Assembly: GCF_030406905.1 (NCBI RefSeq)
Contig: NZ_CP129137.1
Span: forward strand, 6,789,501 to 6,853,500
Length of the DNA: 64,000 nucleotides
Source of the DNA: Streptomyces sp. HUAS CB01
GTDB lineage: Bacteria; Actinomycetota; Actinomycetes; Streptomycetales; Streptomycetaceae
Reading direction: 5' to 3'
Part shown: one piece after another, positions 25,493 through 35,800 of the stretch
Position numbering within the stretch: the stretch's first letter is position 1
Layout of the letters: every line of letters begins with the position of its first letter
Translations under genes and position numbers: made by a program
The notes under the pieces: generated by a model
Database searches by the model: none
Told to the model about the DNA's origin: nothing
Seen by the model: the letters and a program-made list of their open reading frames with translations, nothing else

Positions 25493-26079
25493 CGCCATGG
25501 AGCCATCGCCTCCGCCAACTGCGCTCGAGCGCGCGCTATGCGTCCACGCACTGCCGTCTGGGTGGTGCCCGTGGCACCGGCGATCTCCATGTAGGAGCGC
25601 CCGTGCACCTCTCTCAGCAACCAGCAGGCCCGCTGCTCGGGCGTCAGCCGTTTCAGGGCCTCCCCGAGCGCCGTCAACTGCTCGCTGACCTGCGCCGCCC
25701 GCTCGGGTGCCCCAGCGGCGTCGACGGATTCGCGACTGTCCAGGTCGGCTTCCGCGACGGGTCTGCGGGCCCGGATGAGGTTCAGGCACCGATTGGTGGT
25801 TGCCCGGTAGAGCCAGCCGAGGAACGCGGTGTGGTCCCGCAACTGCGGCAGCCGCCGCCATGCGGTCAGGAACACCTCCTGCACCACGTCCTCGGCATCG
25901 CCGCGGCCGGCCAGCATGTGCAGTGCCAGGCGGTACATCGGTCCCTGGTAGCGGCGCACCAGCACCTCGAACGCCCGTGTGTCGCCGCCGCGCGCGCGGA
26001 CCACCAGGGTGGCATCGTCCAACGCCACCTCCTGTGCGGAGACGGCGAGCCGGGGACCGACATCTGTGGGCGATGTCAT
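25489..26079 (-). CDS. ECF-type RNA polymerase sigma factor
   Basis: 196 residues from the ATG at 26079 (AGGAAGG eight bases upstream). Region 2 spans about residues 25-95 (DTRAFEVLVRRYQGPMYRLA, DAEDVVQEVFLTAWRR, FLGWLYRATTNRCLNLIR). Region 4 spans about 130-185 (LTPEQRACWLLREVHGRSYM, EIAGATGTTQTAVRGRIARA). It heads the Asp23 operon and is translationally coupled to the ZAS-Asp23 gene, the classic sigma/anti-sigma arrangement. It probably drives this operon in response to envelope stress; its promoter motif could not be identified. Confidence 0.88.
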   Translation of the reverse strand: MTSPTDVGPRLAVSAQEVALDDATLVVRARGGDTRAFEVLVRRYQGPMYRLALHMLAGRGDAEDVVQEVFLTAWRRLPQLRDHTAFLGWLYRATTNRCLNLIRARRPVAEADLDSRESVDAAGAPERAAQVSEQLTALGEALKRLTPEQRACWLLREVHGRSYMEIAGATGTTQTAVRGRIARARAQLAEAMAPWR

Positions 26080-26553
26080 CGGCACAGCCTTCCTGCGCCA
26101 GGCATGCTCTCGCCTTCTTCCACACGTACTGGATTCCCGGCCGCACCACGGCGGCAGTAGAAGGACACAGCGGCCGCGCCATCGTCACGGCTCATTGAGC
26201 ATCTGCCCTGCGCACGGCCGACGATGCGTCGCGTCGCGACGTTTGCGAGGAAGCGCTGCCTCGGACCCGCAGCGCACTGCCTCCGTCGTCGTGGGCAGCG
26301 CTTCTCGAGATGCGACCGACACGATTCGGGCGAGACTGGTGAGTACAGGACTGGTCTTGAGCCAGGGCCATGGTGCCGAGGCGACGGCCCATCGAGGCAC
26401 TGATCGCCGGGTGGTGGATGGCCTGCCGTCCGAACTGAGGGGGGATCCAGTCCCCTTTCGTTGCGCTCCCGAACGCGGTCGTAGTGGCGCTGTCGGTGGA
26501 GGCCGCGCCTGCTGTGGAACGGCGAGTGCCCCAGGGATGAAGGTGACGTGTTC
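26080..26553. other. 474-bp divergent intergenic region
   Basis: Separates the minus-strand sigma-factor operon from the plus-strand acidic-protein gene and must hold both promoters. No convincing hexamer pair or repeat was found, and the open frames have no family signature. Confidence 0.45.
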
Positions 26554-27315
26554 ATGGACGATCAGACCAAGATGGCTCTCGCCGCGGCCATCGCCGGTGG
26601 CTACGTGCTGGGCCGGACGAAGAAGGGCAAGCTGGCGCTGAGCGTGGGGACCTATCTGGCGGGCAGGCGGTTCGGTCTCGAACCGCGCCAGCTCGCTGCC
26701 GAGGGAATGCGCAGGCTGGGGGAGATACCGCAGGTCGCCGAACTGCAGGACCAGCTGAAAGGGGAGGTTCTCGAGGCCGGCCGCAAAGCGGTGACAGCCG
26801 CCGCCACCCGCAGCATGGGGACTCTCGCCGCCACGCTCCACGAGCGCACGGCCGGCCTCGGCAAGAAGAAGGAAGAAGAGGAGCCGGAGGAGGACTACGA
26901 GGAAGGCTACGAGGAGGAGGAAGAGCCGGAGGAGGAGTACGAGGAAGAGGAGCCTGAGGAAGAGGAGCCTGAGGAGGAGGACGAGGAAGAGGAAGAAGCG
27001 GAGGAGGAAGCGGAAGAAGACCAGGACGAGGAACCCGAACGCGAGCGCCCGCAGCGCAGCAGAAGCTCCCGGCGGCCGGCTCGACCGCAAAGGCGTGGCG
27101 CGTCGAGGCGTGAGGAGACCCCCTCTGGCCGGAGCGCTTCCGGCGCAGCGGCGAAACGGGGATCCGGAAAGAAGAGCTCCGCATCGAAGCCGGCGGCGAA
27201 GAAGGCTGCCCCGGCGAAGAAGTCCGCCACCGGCAGGCAGGCTCGTGCGAAGAAGGCGGCGTCTTCAGGGCGTGCGGAGAAGAAGACGTCCCAGCGTGCC
27301 GATCGCCGGAGGTAG
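26554..27315 (+). CDS. Low-complexity acidic/basic protein, GvpY-like
   Basis: 253 residues from the ATG at 26554 (AAGGTG eight bases upstream). Residues 1-105 are well behaved: a Gly/Ala-rich start (MDDQTKMALAAAIAGGYVLG, RTKKGKLALSVGTYLAGRRF) and helices. Residues 108-160 are almost pure Glu, and the tail to 253 is Lys/Ala/Ser/Arg-rich like a histone tail. I recall such proteins, sometimes mislabelled DNA primase, in Streptomyces gas-vesicle clusters next to an SRPBCC gene, which is also the next gene here. No gas-vesicle structural gene is present. The charged tails suggest phase-separating or nucleic-acid binding behaviour. Confidence 0.6.
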   Translation: MDDQTKMALAAAIAGGYVLGRTKKGKLALSVGTYLAGRRFGLEPRQLAAEGMRRLGEIPQVAELQDQLKGEVLEAGRKAVTAAATRSMGTLAATLHERTAGLGKKKEEEEPEEDYEEGYEEEEEPEEEYEEEEPEEEEPEEEDEEEEEAEEEAEEDQDEEPERERPQRSRSSRRPARPQRRGASRREETPSGRSASGAAAKRGSGKKSSASKPAAKKAAPAKKSATGRQARAKKAASSGRAEKKTSQRADRRR

Positions 27316-27321
27316 TCCACC

Positions 27322-28320
27322 ATGGCCAAGGAGACGAAGGAACCGGACGTGAAGTCGGCGGTGGGCGGAGTGCGTGAGGCGTTGTCGGGCTTCGTCGGTT
27401 CACAGGTCGAACGGCTTGCGGAGAAGGCCGGTGACAAGCTCACGGACGTTACCGAACAGCTCACCGATGCCGCCGACAACGGCGGGTCGCTGCTCAAGAT
27501 CGGCTCACGCATCCTCGGTGGCGAGTCCCCCGTCAAGGCGTTCTTGTCCGAGAAGGCCAAAGGCGTGAAGGACAGCGTCGTGGACAAGGCCAAGGAAGCG
27601 TTCGGCGGCGGCAAGGGCAAGTCCGGGGGCGGCGGCAAGAGCATGAACATCATCGAGGTCCTCGACGTCGGCGTGTCTCTTCGCACGGCCTACGACTACT
27701 GGACGCAGTACGAGAAGTTCAGCAGCTTTACCAAGGGTGTTCGCTCGGTCTCCAAGAGTGACGAGGTGGCCAGCGACTGGAAGGTCAAAGTCGGCCCTTC
27801 CTCGCGCAGTTTCAAGGCGACCGTTCAGCAACAGATCCCGGATGACCGGATCGTCTGGACCTCCGAAGGTGCCAAGGGGTCGACCAAGGGGGCGGTCAGT
27901 TTTCACGAACTCGCGCCGGAACTGACCCGCATCGTCCTGGTCATGGAGTACTTCCCGTCCGGGTTCTTCGAGAAGACCGGGAATCTGTGGCGTGCCCAGG
28001 GCCGCCGTGTCCGCCTGGACTTCAAGCACTTCCAGCGGTACGTCACGCTCGCCGACGAGGAACCGGAAGGCTGGCGTGGCGAGATCCAGGACGGTGAAGT
28101 CGTGATGTCACACGAGGAAGCCCTGGAAGAGGAAGAGGCGACCCAGGCCGAGGACTCGGAGGACGAGGGCGCGTACGAATCCGTGGAGGACGAGGACGGC
28201 GCCACCGAGGACGAAGACGAAGAGGAGGAGGACGTCGAGGACGCCGAATCGGAGGACGAGGACGAGGACGAGGACGGGGACGAGGACGAGGGCGAGGAGG
28301 GACGAGGCCGAGGCCGATGA
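27322..28320 (+). CDS. SRPBCC-domain protein with acidic tail
   Basis: 332 residues, ATG 6 bp after the previous stop with GGAGG eight bases upstream. Residues 1-105 are amphipathic helices ending in a Gly/Lys linker. Residues of about 110-250 form an SRPBCC (START/cyclase-like) domain (IIEVLDVGVSLRTAYDYWTQ, FSSFTKGVRSVSK, RSFKATVQQQIPDDRIVWTS, FHELAPELTRIVLVMEYFPS); these bind lipids or other small hydrophobic ligands. Residues 265-332 are mostly Asp/Glu. With the upstream gene it forms a pair resembling one found in Streptomyces gas-vesicle clusters. Confidence 0.75.
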   Translation: MAKETKEPDVKSAVGGVREALSGFVGSQVERLAEKAGDKLTDVTEQLTDAADNGGSLLKIGSRILGGESPVKAFLSEKAKGVKDSVVDKAKEAFGGGKGKSGGGGKSMNIIEVLDVGVSLRTAYDYWTQYEKFSSFTKGVRSVSKSDEVASDWKVKVGPSSRSFKATVQQQIPDDRIVWTSEGAKGSTKGAVSFHELAPELTRIVLVMEYFPSGFFEKTGNLWRAQGRRVRLDFKHFQRYVTLADEEPEGWRGEIQDGEVVMSHEEALEEEEATQAEDSEDEGAYESVEDEDGATEDEDEEEEDVEDAESEDEDEDEDGDEDEGEEGRGRGR

Positions 28321-28329
28321 CGACTGGCC

Positions 28330-28565
28330 GGGGTGGTCCGTGCGCCACGGGGCCGGTGGACTACGACGATCGGGTTGCGGCGGGCGTCGCGGATCGGGGT
28401 CCCTGTTTCGTGAAGGCTCGTGAGGGCTTGCCGGTAAGACGCGATGAGGCCGGTCTCGACGTAGGGGAGGTCCAGTTCCTTGCAGTAACGGCGGACTATG
28501 AGGCATGCGCGGCGTAGTTGAGGGGGCATGCCGGGGAACAGGTGGTGCTCGGTCCGGTGGTTTGA
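28330..28565 (-). pseudogene. C-terminal fragment of a fatty acid desaturase
   Basis: The minus strand encodes NHRTEHHLFPGMPPQLRRAC, then RRYCKELDLPYVETGLIASY and RQALTSLHETG. HRTEHHLFP is the third His-box of membrane fatty acid desaturases and the rest matches their C-terminal end. The other His-boxes and membrane helices are absent, and upstream sequence does not continue the family. It is a dead remnant. Confidence 0.72.
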
Positions 28566-29153
28566 GGCCCCCGAGGGCGATGTCGTCGATCCGGCCGCCA
28601 CGTACGATCCCCGGCTCATGAGTCGGCGTAGTCCTCGACGCGTTCGCGCGCGTTCCACCCGCAGCAGCAGCGGGAGACACTCGCCCTCCGGCAGCAACGC
28701 ATCGAACGCTCGACCACGCCGGCGACGTCCGGATCCGTCGTCGCGCCGGAGAGGCGCGCCCGCACGCTCTCCAGCGACCACGTCTGCCGTGCGGTCTCCA
28801 GCGGGGGAGCAGGAACGATCCCCGCGCATTAAGGACCGCTGATTGGTGACGTGGACAGCGACCGCCTGACGCGTCGATGAACGCTTGGGGATGCATCGTC
28901 CGGACCAGGGTGTCGAAGCGCGCTGCGGGTCCCGTGAGACGGATGCCGGCCTCAGGGGCGAGTTTCTACGGGTTGCTGTCGCCGGACTTGAGCCGGACTC
29001 TGTGGCTGAGGTCACCGTTACTCATTGGTAGCCAGTGCCGCTGAATGCCCCTTCTGTGTGGTCTTGTGACGTCTGGACCCTGAGTGGGGAGCCGAGTAAG
29101 GTCACTTCGTTTGATTGATCTTCACAAAATTCTCAGATTGTGAGTTGCGCGTA
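28566..29153. other. 588-bp region before the LamG/Rhs locus
   Basis: No supported gene. It contains decayed sequence beyond the desaturase fragment. From about 29100 to 29145 lies an unusually AT-rich patch (TTGATCTTCACAAAATTCTC) that probably carries the promoter of the LamG gene. Confidence 0.45.
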
Positions 29154-32100
29154 GTGATAAGACGGGGGCGCCGCGGGGGAGCGGCGCGGGGGGTTGCGTC
29201 AACGGCCGTCGCCTTGTTGGTGCTTGGTGGCGTGTCGGCCGGGTGTTTGATGCCGAGCGCGGTGGCGGTAGGCGTTGATGAGGGGGCAGAGGCGGCGGAA
29301 GCCGTTTCGGGCAGGCCTGCGGATGAGGCCGCGCGGGGGAAGTCGTTCTGGGAAGACGACGGCCTTCCGGTCAAGAGTGCGGAGCAGAAAGCTTCCGAGA
29401 GGGCCGTCGCTGAGGGCCGCCGTGTTGAGGTGGGCACCCTGACGAATGAGGCGAATCAGGTCTTTGCCAATCCTGACGGCACGTTCACGGCGGAGTCTTC
29501 GCCGGCGCCGGAGCGAGTACGCAGGGGTGGCTCCTGGGTGCCGATCGACACCTCGTTGGTCAAGCGTGCCGATGGCCGGTGGGCGCCAAAGGCGGCCCAG
29601 GACGTGGTGCTGTCCGGCGGGGGCGATGCGGGTCCGCTGGCCAAGATCACGCGTGGTGGCACGTCGTACGAACTGGGAAGTCCCTGGGCGCTGCCGGTCC
29701 CGAAGATCTCAGGCTCGCTCGCTGTCTACGAGTCGGTGCGACCCGATGTGGACCTCGTCGTTCAGGTGCGTCCCGATGGTTTCACTCAGAACCTGGTGGT
29801 GCACACGCGTCAGGCCGCGGCTGATCCGGCTTTGAAGCAGATCAAGTTCCCGGTCAAGACCGGCGGCTTGTCGGTGCGGACCTCGGACAACGGGAATATC
29901 TCACTGGTCGATGGCGGAGGGCACGCGGTGTTCTCCAGCAGTGCCGCCCTGATGTGGGACTCCGCTGCGGCTCCGGCCGCGCCCGCGGCCGCCCGTGTCG
30001 GCAAGTCGAAGGTCAGAGCCGCTTCTCTCGCGGCTCCGGCCGAGGTTGCCGCCGAGGACAGTCCGGTGGCTCCCGAGCCGGGTTCGAAGACGGCGGTCGC
30101 TGACGTCGACGTCACGTCGGGTGCCCTGTCCGTGTCGCCGGATCAGGAGTTTCTGAGCGCGTCCGACACGTCCTATCCGGTGGTGATCGATCCGCCGGCG
30201 GTGAGCGCCACTTTGACGGGATGGACCACGATCTGGTCGAACCTGTCGGGGACGTCGTTCTGGAAGACCTCGCATGCTCTCGGAGTCGGCTACGACGCGT
30301 ACGTCGACAACAAGCAGGCCAAGTCGCTGTTCCAGTTCGACACCCGCAGCGTGGCGGGCAAGAAGATCCTGGGCGCGACGTTCACGGCCTATGCGATCTG
30401 GTCCGCGAACTGCGACAAGCGGGATGTCAACCTCTATCGCACCAATCCGATCTCCGGCTCCACGACGTGGAACAAGCCCCCTACCGGCTGGTCGTACGTC
30501 ACGAAGGTCTCAGCGGCCAAGGGATTCTCGTCGGCCTGCCCAGACGGCGATGTGGAGTTCAACGCCACCGCCGCAGTCGCCTACACGGCGAAGGCGAAGT
30601 CGACGACCACCACGCTGGGTCTGACCGCGAGCAGTACGGATCCGATCGCGTGGAAGCAGTTCATGTCTCCCACCGACGACCGGACGACGAAGGAGCGCAA
30701 GCCGCGGCTTTCCATCACGTACGTGTCTCCGCCGACGACCGCTCCTTCCGCTGTGAAGCTGTCCGACCCCAACGTTGCGTGTTCCGCGTCCACAAGTCCG
30801 GCACTCATTCGGGACGACACGCCGCGCGTGACAGCCACGCCGACGTCCGCGGACGGATCCAACGCCAGCATGCGCCCGAACTTCGAGCTCTACGCGGGGT
30901 CAAGCACCACGCCGATCACCATGAGCCCGGACACATGGACCGTCAGCGGTCAGCCGGGCTCCGATCCCACTCCGAAACTCGTGAGTGGAACGACGTACAA
31001 GTTCCGTGCCAAGAGCCAGTACCGCTACACCTACGGCGGGACGACGAGCTTCCTGTACGGACCGTGGTCCAGCTACTGCTATTTCAAGGTCGACACCACC
31101 GCTCCACCCAAGCCGGCGGTGACCTCTCGGGAGTACCCGCAGTGCTCGGGCACCACCTGTGACGCCTCACCTGAGACAGGCAGCGTCGGCCAGACCGGCA
31201 CCTTCAAGATCACCGCTGGTGCGAGCGATGTGCGCCGCTACGACATCTGGCTCAACGGCGTGTCGCTGGAGAGCAAGAAGTTCACAGCCAACACGCCGAG
31301 CTACGAGATCAAGGTGACCCCGACCAAGCGCCTCTCCAACGTGCTGCGGGTTCAGACCTACGACCTCGCCGGCAACATGAGCGAGAGCGTGGATTACCTG
31401 TTCAAGGTCGCCAAGGCATCCAATCCCCTGGCTGCGTGGAAGCTGGACGGCACAGGAGAGAACTCCGCCGGAAGCGTTCACCACCTGACCTTCGGGGGCG
31501 GCGCCGCTTTCACCGACCACGCTCGGCTCGGTGGAGGGCTGTCCGCCAACGGTACGAACGCGTACGCCGCCACCTCTGGGCCGGTGGTGGACACGACCGG
31601 AAGCTTCTCGGTCTCCGCCTGGGCGAAGCTCGGCTCCCGCGACAAGCTCAGCACGGTGGCCAACCAGAACGGCACGAACGTCGGCGCTTTCCAGCTCTAC
31701 TACTCCAACACCTACGACAGGTGGGTGTTCAACCGCTACAGCCAGGACGCCTCCAGCACGGTCAAGGTCCTTTCGTCACGGCCGGGTGTCATCGGTGCAT
31801 GGACCCATCTCCTCGCCGTCTACGACAGAAACGCGCAGCAGATTCGCCTGTACGTCAACGGCCGCCTCGAAGCCACGACGTCCTACACCACGCCGTGGGC
31901 GGGTACGGGCCCCTTCGAGATCGGCCGGATGAAGAGCACGGACGGTAGCCCTGGCAGCTACTTCAAGGGCGACATCGACCACGTCCAGGCATGGAACCGT
32001 GTGGTCTTCCCCGACGAACTGTGGGCGCAGACCAACATGGAGAACCCCGACACGGACCATCCCCAGGCCGCGCTCCTCGCTCACTGGGCCATGGACAACA

Positions 32101-32783
32101 CCTCAGGCACCACGGCCGCCGACGCGTCCGGGCGCGGCCACATCCTGCAGTCGTTCGGCGGTGCCGCTTTCGCTACAGCCGACGACCCGGCCCACGGCAA
32201 CGTCCTGGACCTCGCGACCGACCAGCGAGGCTACGCCACCGCTCCTGTCGCCCTCGATGACTCCGGGAGCTTCACCGTCGCCGGTTGGGTCAACCTGAAC
32301 GCCACCGTGCTGGAGAACACCACGGGCGCGCATTCGCCCACAGTCTTCGCTCACCCCGGTGCCCAGCGCAACGCCTTCCGCCTCTGGTACCGGCAGGAGG
32401 TGGGAGAAGCGGACGGCGACTGGAACTTCGGCCTGTACCAGACCGATGTACTGGAAGGCCCGGCCGCCACCGTCACCTCGGAGCCGGTCAACCCGCCCGG
32501 CAACTGGATCCACGTGGTCGGCGTCTACGACTCGGTCAGCCAGTCGGCCAAGCTCTACCTTGCCGGCCGGCGTGAGGGCGCTGAGGACGGCGTGCTGGTC
32601 GACAGCGTCTTCCAGTCCGACCAGCCGCTGATGGTCGCGCAGGCTCGCCGCCACGACAACGGAACATGGGGGAACCGCCTGTACGGGCAACTCGACGACT
32701 TGCGTGTCTACGCCGGCGTGCTGTCGGAGCCCGAGATCACCCAGCTCGCGACCGTGGACGAACCGCCGATCGACATCGGCTGA
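29154..32783 (+). CDS. Secreted LamG-like jellyroll protein, partner of the Rhs gene
   Basis: 1209 residues if the GTG at 29154 is used; a TTG at 29115 is also possible and neither has a good ribosome site. The N-terminus is a signal peptide (basic IRRGRRGGAARG, then ASTAVALLVLGGVSAGC). A beta-rich region follows, with the pattern of DNRLRE-type carbohydrate-binding modules (SLFQFDTRSVAGKKILGATF, about residue 395). Two concanavalin-like LamG domains are at about 759-955 (SFSVSAWAKLGSRDK) and 972-1202 (SFTVAGWVNL). Such proteins precede Rhs toxin genes in Streptomyces and may help surface display or target binding. 87 bp separate it from the Rhs gene. Confidence 0.78.
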   Translation: MIRRGRRGGAARGVASTAVALLVLGGVSAGCLMPSAVAVGVDEGAEAAEAVSGRPADEAARGKSFWEDDGLPVKSAEQKASERAVAEGRRVEVGTLTNEANQVFANPDGTFTAESSPAPERVRRGGSWVPIDTSLVKRADGRWAPKAAQDVVLSGGGDAGPLAKITRGGTSYELGSPWALPVPKISGSLAVYESVRPDVDLVVQVRPDGFTQNLVVHTRQAAADPALKQIKFPVKTGGLSVRTSDNGNISLVDGGGHAVFSSSAALMWDSAAAPAAPAAARVGKSKVRAASLAAPAEVAAEDSPVAPEPGSKTAVADVDVTSGALSVSPDQEFLSASDTSYPVVIDPPAVSATLTGWTTIWSNLSGTSFWKTSHALGVGYDAYVDNKQAKSLFQFDTRSVAGKKILGATFTAYAIWSANCDKRDVNLYRTNPISGSTTWNKPPTGWSYVTKVSAAKGFSSACPDGDVEFNATAAVAYTAKAKSTTTTLGLTASSTDPIAWKQFMSPTDDRTTKERKPRLSITYVSPPTTAPSAVKLSDPNVACSASTSPALIRDDTPRVTATPTSADGSNASMRPNFELYAGSSTTPITMSPDTWTVSGQPGSDPTPKLVSGTTYKFRAKSQYRYTYGGTTSFLYGPWSSYCYFKVDTTAPPKPAVTSREYPQCSGTTCDASPETGSVGQTGTFKITAGASDVRRYDIWLNGVSLESKKFTANTPSYEIKVTPTKRLSNVLRVQTYDLAGNMSESVDYLFKVAKASNPLAAWKLDGTGENSAGSVHHLTFGGGAAFTDHARLGGGLSANGTNAYAATSGPVVDTTGSFSVSAWAKLGSRDKLSTVANQNGTNVGAFQLYYSNTYDRWVFNRYSQDASSTVKVLSSRPGVIGAWTHLLAVYDRNAQQIRLYVNGRLEATTSYTTPWAGTGPFEIGRMKSTDGSPGSYFKGDIDHVQAWNRVVFPDELWAQTNMENPDTDHPQAALLAHWAMDNTSGTTAADASGRGHILQSFGGAAFATADDPAHGNVLDLATDQRGYATAPVALDDSGSFTVAGWVNLNATVLENTTGAHSPTVFAHPGAQRNAFRLWYRQEVGEADGDWNFGLYQTDVLEGPAATVTSEPVNPPGNWIHVVGVYDSVSQSAKLYLAGRREGAEDGVLVDSVFQSDQPLMVAQARRHDNGTWGNRLYGQLDDLRVYAGVLSEPEITQLATVDEPPIDIG

Positions 32784-32870
32784 TCCCCCCGCCGCAACAT
32801 CGCACACACCAATCACATCTCACGCGGTGGTGTGCCGGTCCGATCGGCCCGGCACACCATCCGGTCAAGG

Positions 32871-35800
32871 ATGCGGAGAATCCTTTTGTCCAGCACCAGA
32901 CCAGTGCTGTCCTCATGGTCGTGGAACAGGGCGAGCCGACGCCGCACAGCGGCCGTCGCTCTGCCGGTGACCACGGCCATCATCACCACCCTGCTCGGGG
33001 CGGCACCCGCACAGAGCTTCGAGCGGGATCCCAGCGCGCTGCCCAAGGCCAAGTTCGGCAAGGCCAAGCCCTTCGAGGCCAAGCACAAGAAGCCCGCGGA
33101 CCCCGCCCGGCAGGCCGCCACCAAGACACGCGAGCGAGCCTCCAAGAAGGTCACCTGGCCCACCGGAGCGGCGGCGAACGTCGTCGTCCCGACCCCGGCC
33201 GGCACCGCGACGCGCGCTGCAGGACTGCCCGTCACCATCGCACCGGTGATCGACCCCAAGGGGACCAAGACCGGTAAGGCGCGTCGCGCAGCCGCAGCCC
33301 TCAAGACCGAACCGGGCGCGCCGGCCAGGGCCGACGTGCGCATCCTGGACCGCGCGGCCACGGCAAAGCTCGGCGTCGACGGCGTAGTCCTCACGGTAAG
33401 AAGGTCCGACGGCGCCACGAGCCCGTCCGACCTGTCCGTCGGCCTCGACTACAGCGCCTTCGCCCACGCCTACAGCGGCAACTGGTCCTCCCGCCTCCGC
33501 ATGGTCCAGCTGCCCGCCTGCGCCCTCACGACCCCGGCCAAGGCCGCTTGCCGCACCACGACGGAAATACCCTCGAAGAACGACACAGCGGATCAGACCG
33601 TCACGGCGAAGGTCACGACGCCCAAGGCGGCACAGGCACGCAGCGCCTTCGCCGTACTGGCCCTGTCAGCCGGTGCTTCCTCCGACCAGGGTGGCTATGA
33701 GGCCACTCCGCTGTCCCCGTCCGCCACCTGGTCGGGTGGTGGCTCCAACGGTGACTTCACCTGGTCCTACGCCATGGACGCCGTCCCCGCTCCCGCCGGC
33801 CCCGAGCCTTCGCTGTCGATCAGCTACTCGGCCCAGAGCGTCGATGGCCGCACCTCCGCCACCAGTGCCCAGCCATCGTGGATCGGCGAGGGCTTCGACC
33901 TCCCGACCTCGTACATCGAGCGTTCCTATGCCAGTTGCGACGACGACGGCCAGGACAAGAAGTACGACCAGTGCTGGAAGGAGGACAACGCCTCCATCGT
34001 CCTGAACGGCAAGGCCAGCACACTGGTCAAGGACAAGACCTCAGGCGAATGGCATGTGCAGGGAGACGACGGAGAGCGCGTCGTCCGCGGCACAGGCGCG
34101 GTCAACGGCGACGACGGCGATGCCGGCACCGACGGTGACATAGGTGAGCACTGGACCGTCACCACCACCGACGGCACCCAGTACGTCTTCGGCAAGAACC
34201 GTCTTCCCGGCTGGACCGACGGGAAGACCGAGACCAACTCGGTGTGGACCGTACCGGTCTTCGGTGACGACGCCGGCGAGCCGGGCTACTCCGCGGGCTC
34301 CAGCTTCGCCTCCCGCGCGAAGAACCAGGCCTGGCGCTGGAACCTCGACTACGTCGTGGACCCACACGGCAACGTCATGACGTACTGGTACAAGAAGGAA
34401 CTCAACTACTACGCCAAGAACGGGGCGACCGGCAACGGCACGGAGTACACCCGCGGCGGATACCTCGAGCGCATCGACTACGGCCAGCGCACGGACACCA
34501 TCTTCTCCACCGCACAGCCCGCCGCGGCACGCGTGAAGTTCACCGTCAAGGAGCGCTGCATCCCCGTCTCGGGTGGCGAGACCTGCTCGAGCCTGGCTTC
34601 CTCCAACCGGAATGCCTGGCCGGATGTCCCCTACGACCAGATCTGCAAGAAGGACACCGTCTGCACGGACCAGCCGGCACCCTCGTTCTTCACGCGCAAG
34701 CGGCTGACCGACGTCACCACCAAGGTCTACAAGGGCACCGGTACCGGGGCCGACACGGACTACCGCGACGTCAACACTTGGACGCTGGACCACTCGTTCC
34801 CCGACCCTGGCGACGGATCCAACGCCGGACTGTGGCTGAAGTCCATCCAGCACACCGGTAAGTCCGGGACACCGATCACTCTGCCCGCAGTGACCTTCAC
34901 CGGCGTCCAGATGCACAACCGCGTCGACAAGATCGGCGACGACGTCGCGCCGTTCATCAAATGGCGCGTACGAACCGTCACCTCCGAGACCGGCTCGGTG
35001 CTGACGGCCAACTACTCCGACCCGGAGTGCGTCGCCGACAGCAACATCCCCTCCGCGCTCGACAAGAACAACAAGCGCTGCTACCCGGTGAAGTGGATCC
35101 CCCCGTCCAATCCCACACCCGGCACGAACCCCCAGCCGCGTACGGACTGGTTCCACAAGTACGTCGTCACCCAGGTCCTCGAGTCGGACCCGACCGGCGG
35201 CGCCCCGCTGAAGCAGACCGACTACAGCTACCACGGCGGAGGTGCATGGGCGTACGACGACCAGTCCCCGATCACGCCGACCAAGTACCGCACCTGGGGC
35301 ATCTGGCGCGGATACCAGAAGGTCACCACCACCACCGGTGAAGCCGCCGCCAATCCCACCAGGAGCGTGAGCCTCTACTACCGGGGCATGGACGGCGACA
35401 AGCAACTCGACGGCTCCACCCGCAAGGAGTCGGTGACCGACTCCAAGGGCAACGAGGTCACCGACTCAGGGCACTTCGCAGGCCAGCTGCGCGAGCAGAT
35501 CACCTACAACGGCAAGTCCGGCGCGGAAGTGTCCGGCACCATCACCACGCCCTGGATGCACCGCACCGCCACGGCCACCCATTCCCATGGCACCGTCAAC
35601 GCTTACATGATCCGCACCGCGAAGGAGGTCACGCGCACCCCCCTGCCTGGGGGGACCGAGATCACCTCCACGACCACCACCAGTTATGACACAAAGAGCG
35701 GTGAGCCTCTGACGGTGGAGACCGAAGGCGGCGGCCAAGAGGAGTGCACCCGCACTGAATACGCTGTCAACGAGGCCGCGTGGATGCGGAAGTATCCCAA

